Shown here: positions 42,831 through 43,017 of the stretch, in pieces
How the letters are laid out: each line of letters begins with the position of its first letter
Numbering within the stretch: the first letter of the stretch is position 1
Assembly (NCBI GenBank): GCA_947625435.1
Contig: CANQOI010000016.1
Span: forward strand, 1-43,017
DNA from: an uncultured Clostridia bacterium
GTDB taxonomy: Bacteria; Bacillota; Clostridia; UBA1212; UBA1255
Direction of reading: 5' to 3'
DNA: 43,017 bases
Notes under the pieces: generated by a model
The model's database searches: none
What the model saw: only the letters and a program-made list of their open reading frames with translations
What the model was told of the DNA's origin: nothing
Made by a program: the position numbers and the translations under genes

Positions 42831-42854
42831 CGCTTTCATTATTTCATGAAAGCG
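42831..42854 (-). promoter_or_regulatory. hairpin abutting a ribosome binding site
   Basis: CGCTTTCAT (42831-42839) and ATGAAAGCG (42846-42854) form a perfect 9-base stem with a 6-base loop. On the minus strand it ends just before the AAGGGAG ribosome site of the 54-residue gene. It could modulate translation or protect the message end. Confidence 0.5.
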
Positions 42855-42924
42855 TGATTTTGTACAGAGGAAAATATATCTCAGAATGTTCACAAAATAA
42901 GCGGTGCCGTCAGATCAATACCTT

Positions 42925-42953
42925 TTGACTTTCGCATGGTTTCTGAGTATAAT
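42925..42953 (+). promoter_or_regulatory. promoter firing towards the right edge
   Basis: TTGACT (42925-42930), 17-base spacer, TATAAT (42948-42953). The predicted transcription start is within a few bases of the ATG at 42962. Confidence 0.65.
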
Positions 42954-42961
42954 GTGGATAT

Positions 42962-43017
42962 ATGAAGTTAGCATCTTTAAGCTTGATGCTGTCGCAGCAA
43001 AATTTTAACGTCACAGG
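42962..43017 (+). CDS. possible start of a gene running off the window
   Basis: ATG 42962 opens a frame of 18 codons (MKLASLSLMLSQQNFNVT) that continues to the window edge. There is a strong promoter just upstream but almost no leader and no ribosome binding site, so it would be leaderless or start further on. The family cannot be told from 18 residues. Confidence 0.3.
   Translation, partial: MKLASLSLMLSQQNFNVT

Overview
The window looks like chromosome of a low-to-mid GC member of the Bacillota, probably an uncultivated gut Clostridia (Oscillospiraceae or Christensenellales-like; this placement is inference). Support: almost every gene has an AAGGAGG-type ribosome binding site, several promoters match the sigma-A consensus with 16-18 base spacers, dihydroorotate dehydrogenase is the two-subunit PyrK/PyrD type, and a giant surface protease ends in a sortase-like NPPTG tail.

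Layout. 1-974: the tail of an unknown gene, then a nested tandem repeat built around the palindrome TTTTCTGCAA...TTGCAGAAAA, then a consensus promoter. 975-11117 (+): a complete, tightly packed UMP biosynthesis operon, pyrC-carA-carB-pyrK-pyrD-pyrF-pyrE-pyrB-pyrI, followed without a gap by a polytopic membrane protein. 12928-13891 (-): a small membrane protein and a membrane-anchored cyclophilin. 13892-14536: a second repeat-rich spacer with the same TTTTCTGCAA palindromes. 14537-17670 (-): ECF sigma factor, an RsgI-like anti-sigma factor with four PepSY repeats, and a P-loop kinase, bounded by a good terminator. 17892-24782 (-): a 2296-residue cell-surface subtilase.

24972-31550 is a DNA-damage and stress neighbourhood. 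On the minus strand lie a Y-family DNA polymerase, an ADP-ribosylglycohydrolase, RmuC and an AlkD-like glycosylase, with no clear terminator between them. Facing them is an XRE repressor with an ImmA/IrrE metalloprotease. The intergenic region holds two face-to-face consensus promoters and four related dyad operators, two of them inside promoter spacers. This looks like a LexA-independent, protease-triggered switch like ImmR/ImmA or DdrO/IrrE, and is the best candidate for an undescribed system here. Next to it is a Fic gene with its own consensus promoter and three 12-base operators.

31625-42128 is a surface glycan locus. Two paralogous modules, each a lectin-like membrane-anchored protein plus a GH99/WbsX-like membrane-anchored protein, flank an AraC-family regulator; a GH78 rhamnosidase-like enzyme is attached to one module. 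An identical 15-base motif lies upstream of both modules. Both GH99-like proteins lack the second glutamate of the NEWxE motif. The window ends with two small minus-strand genes and a promoter firing off the right edge.
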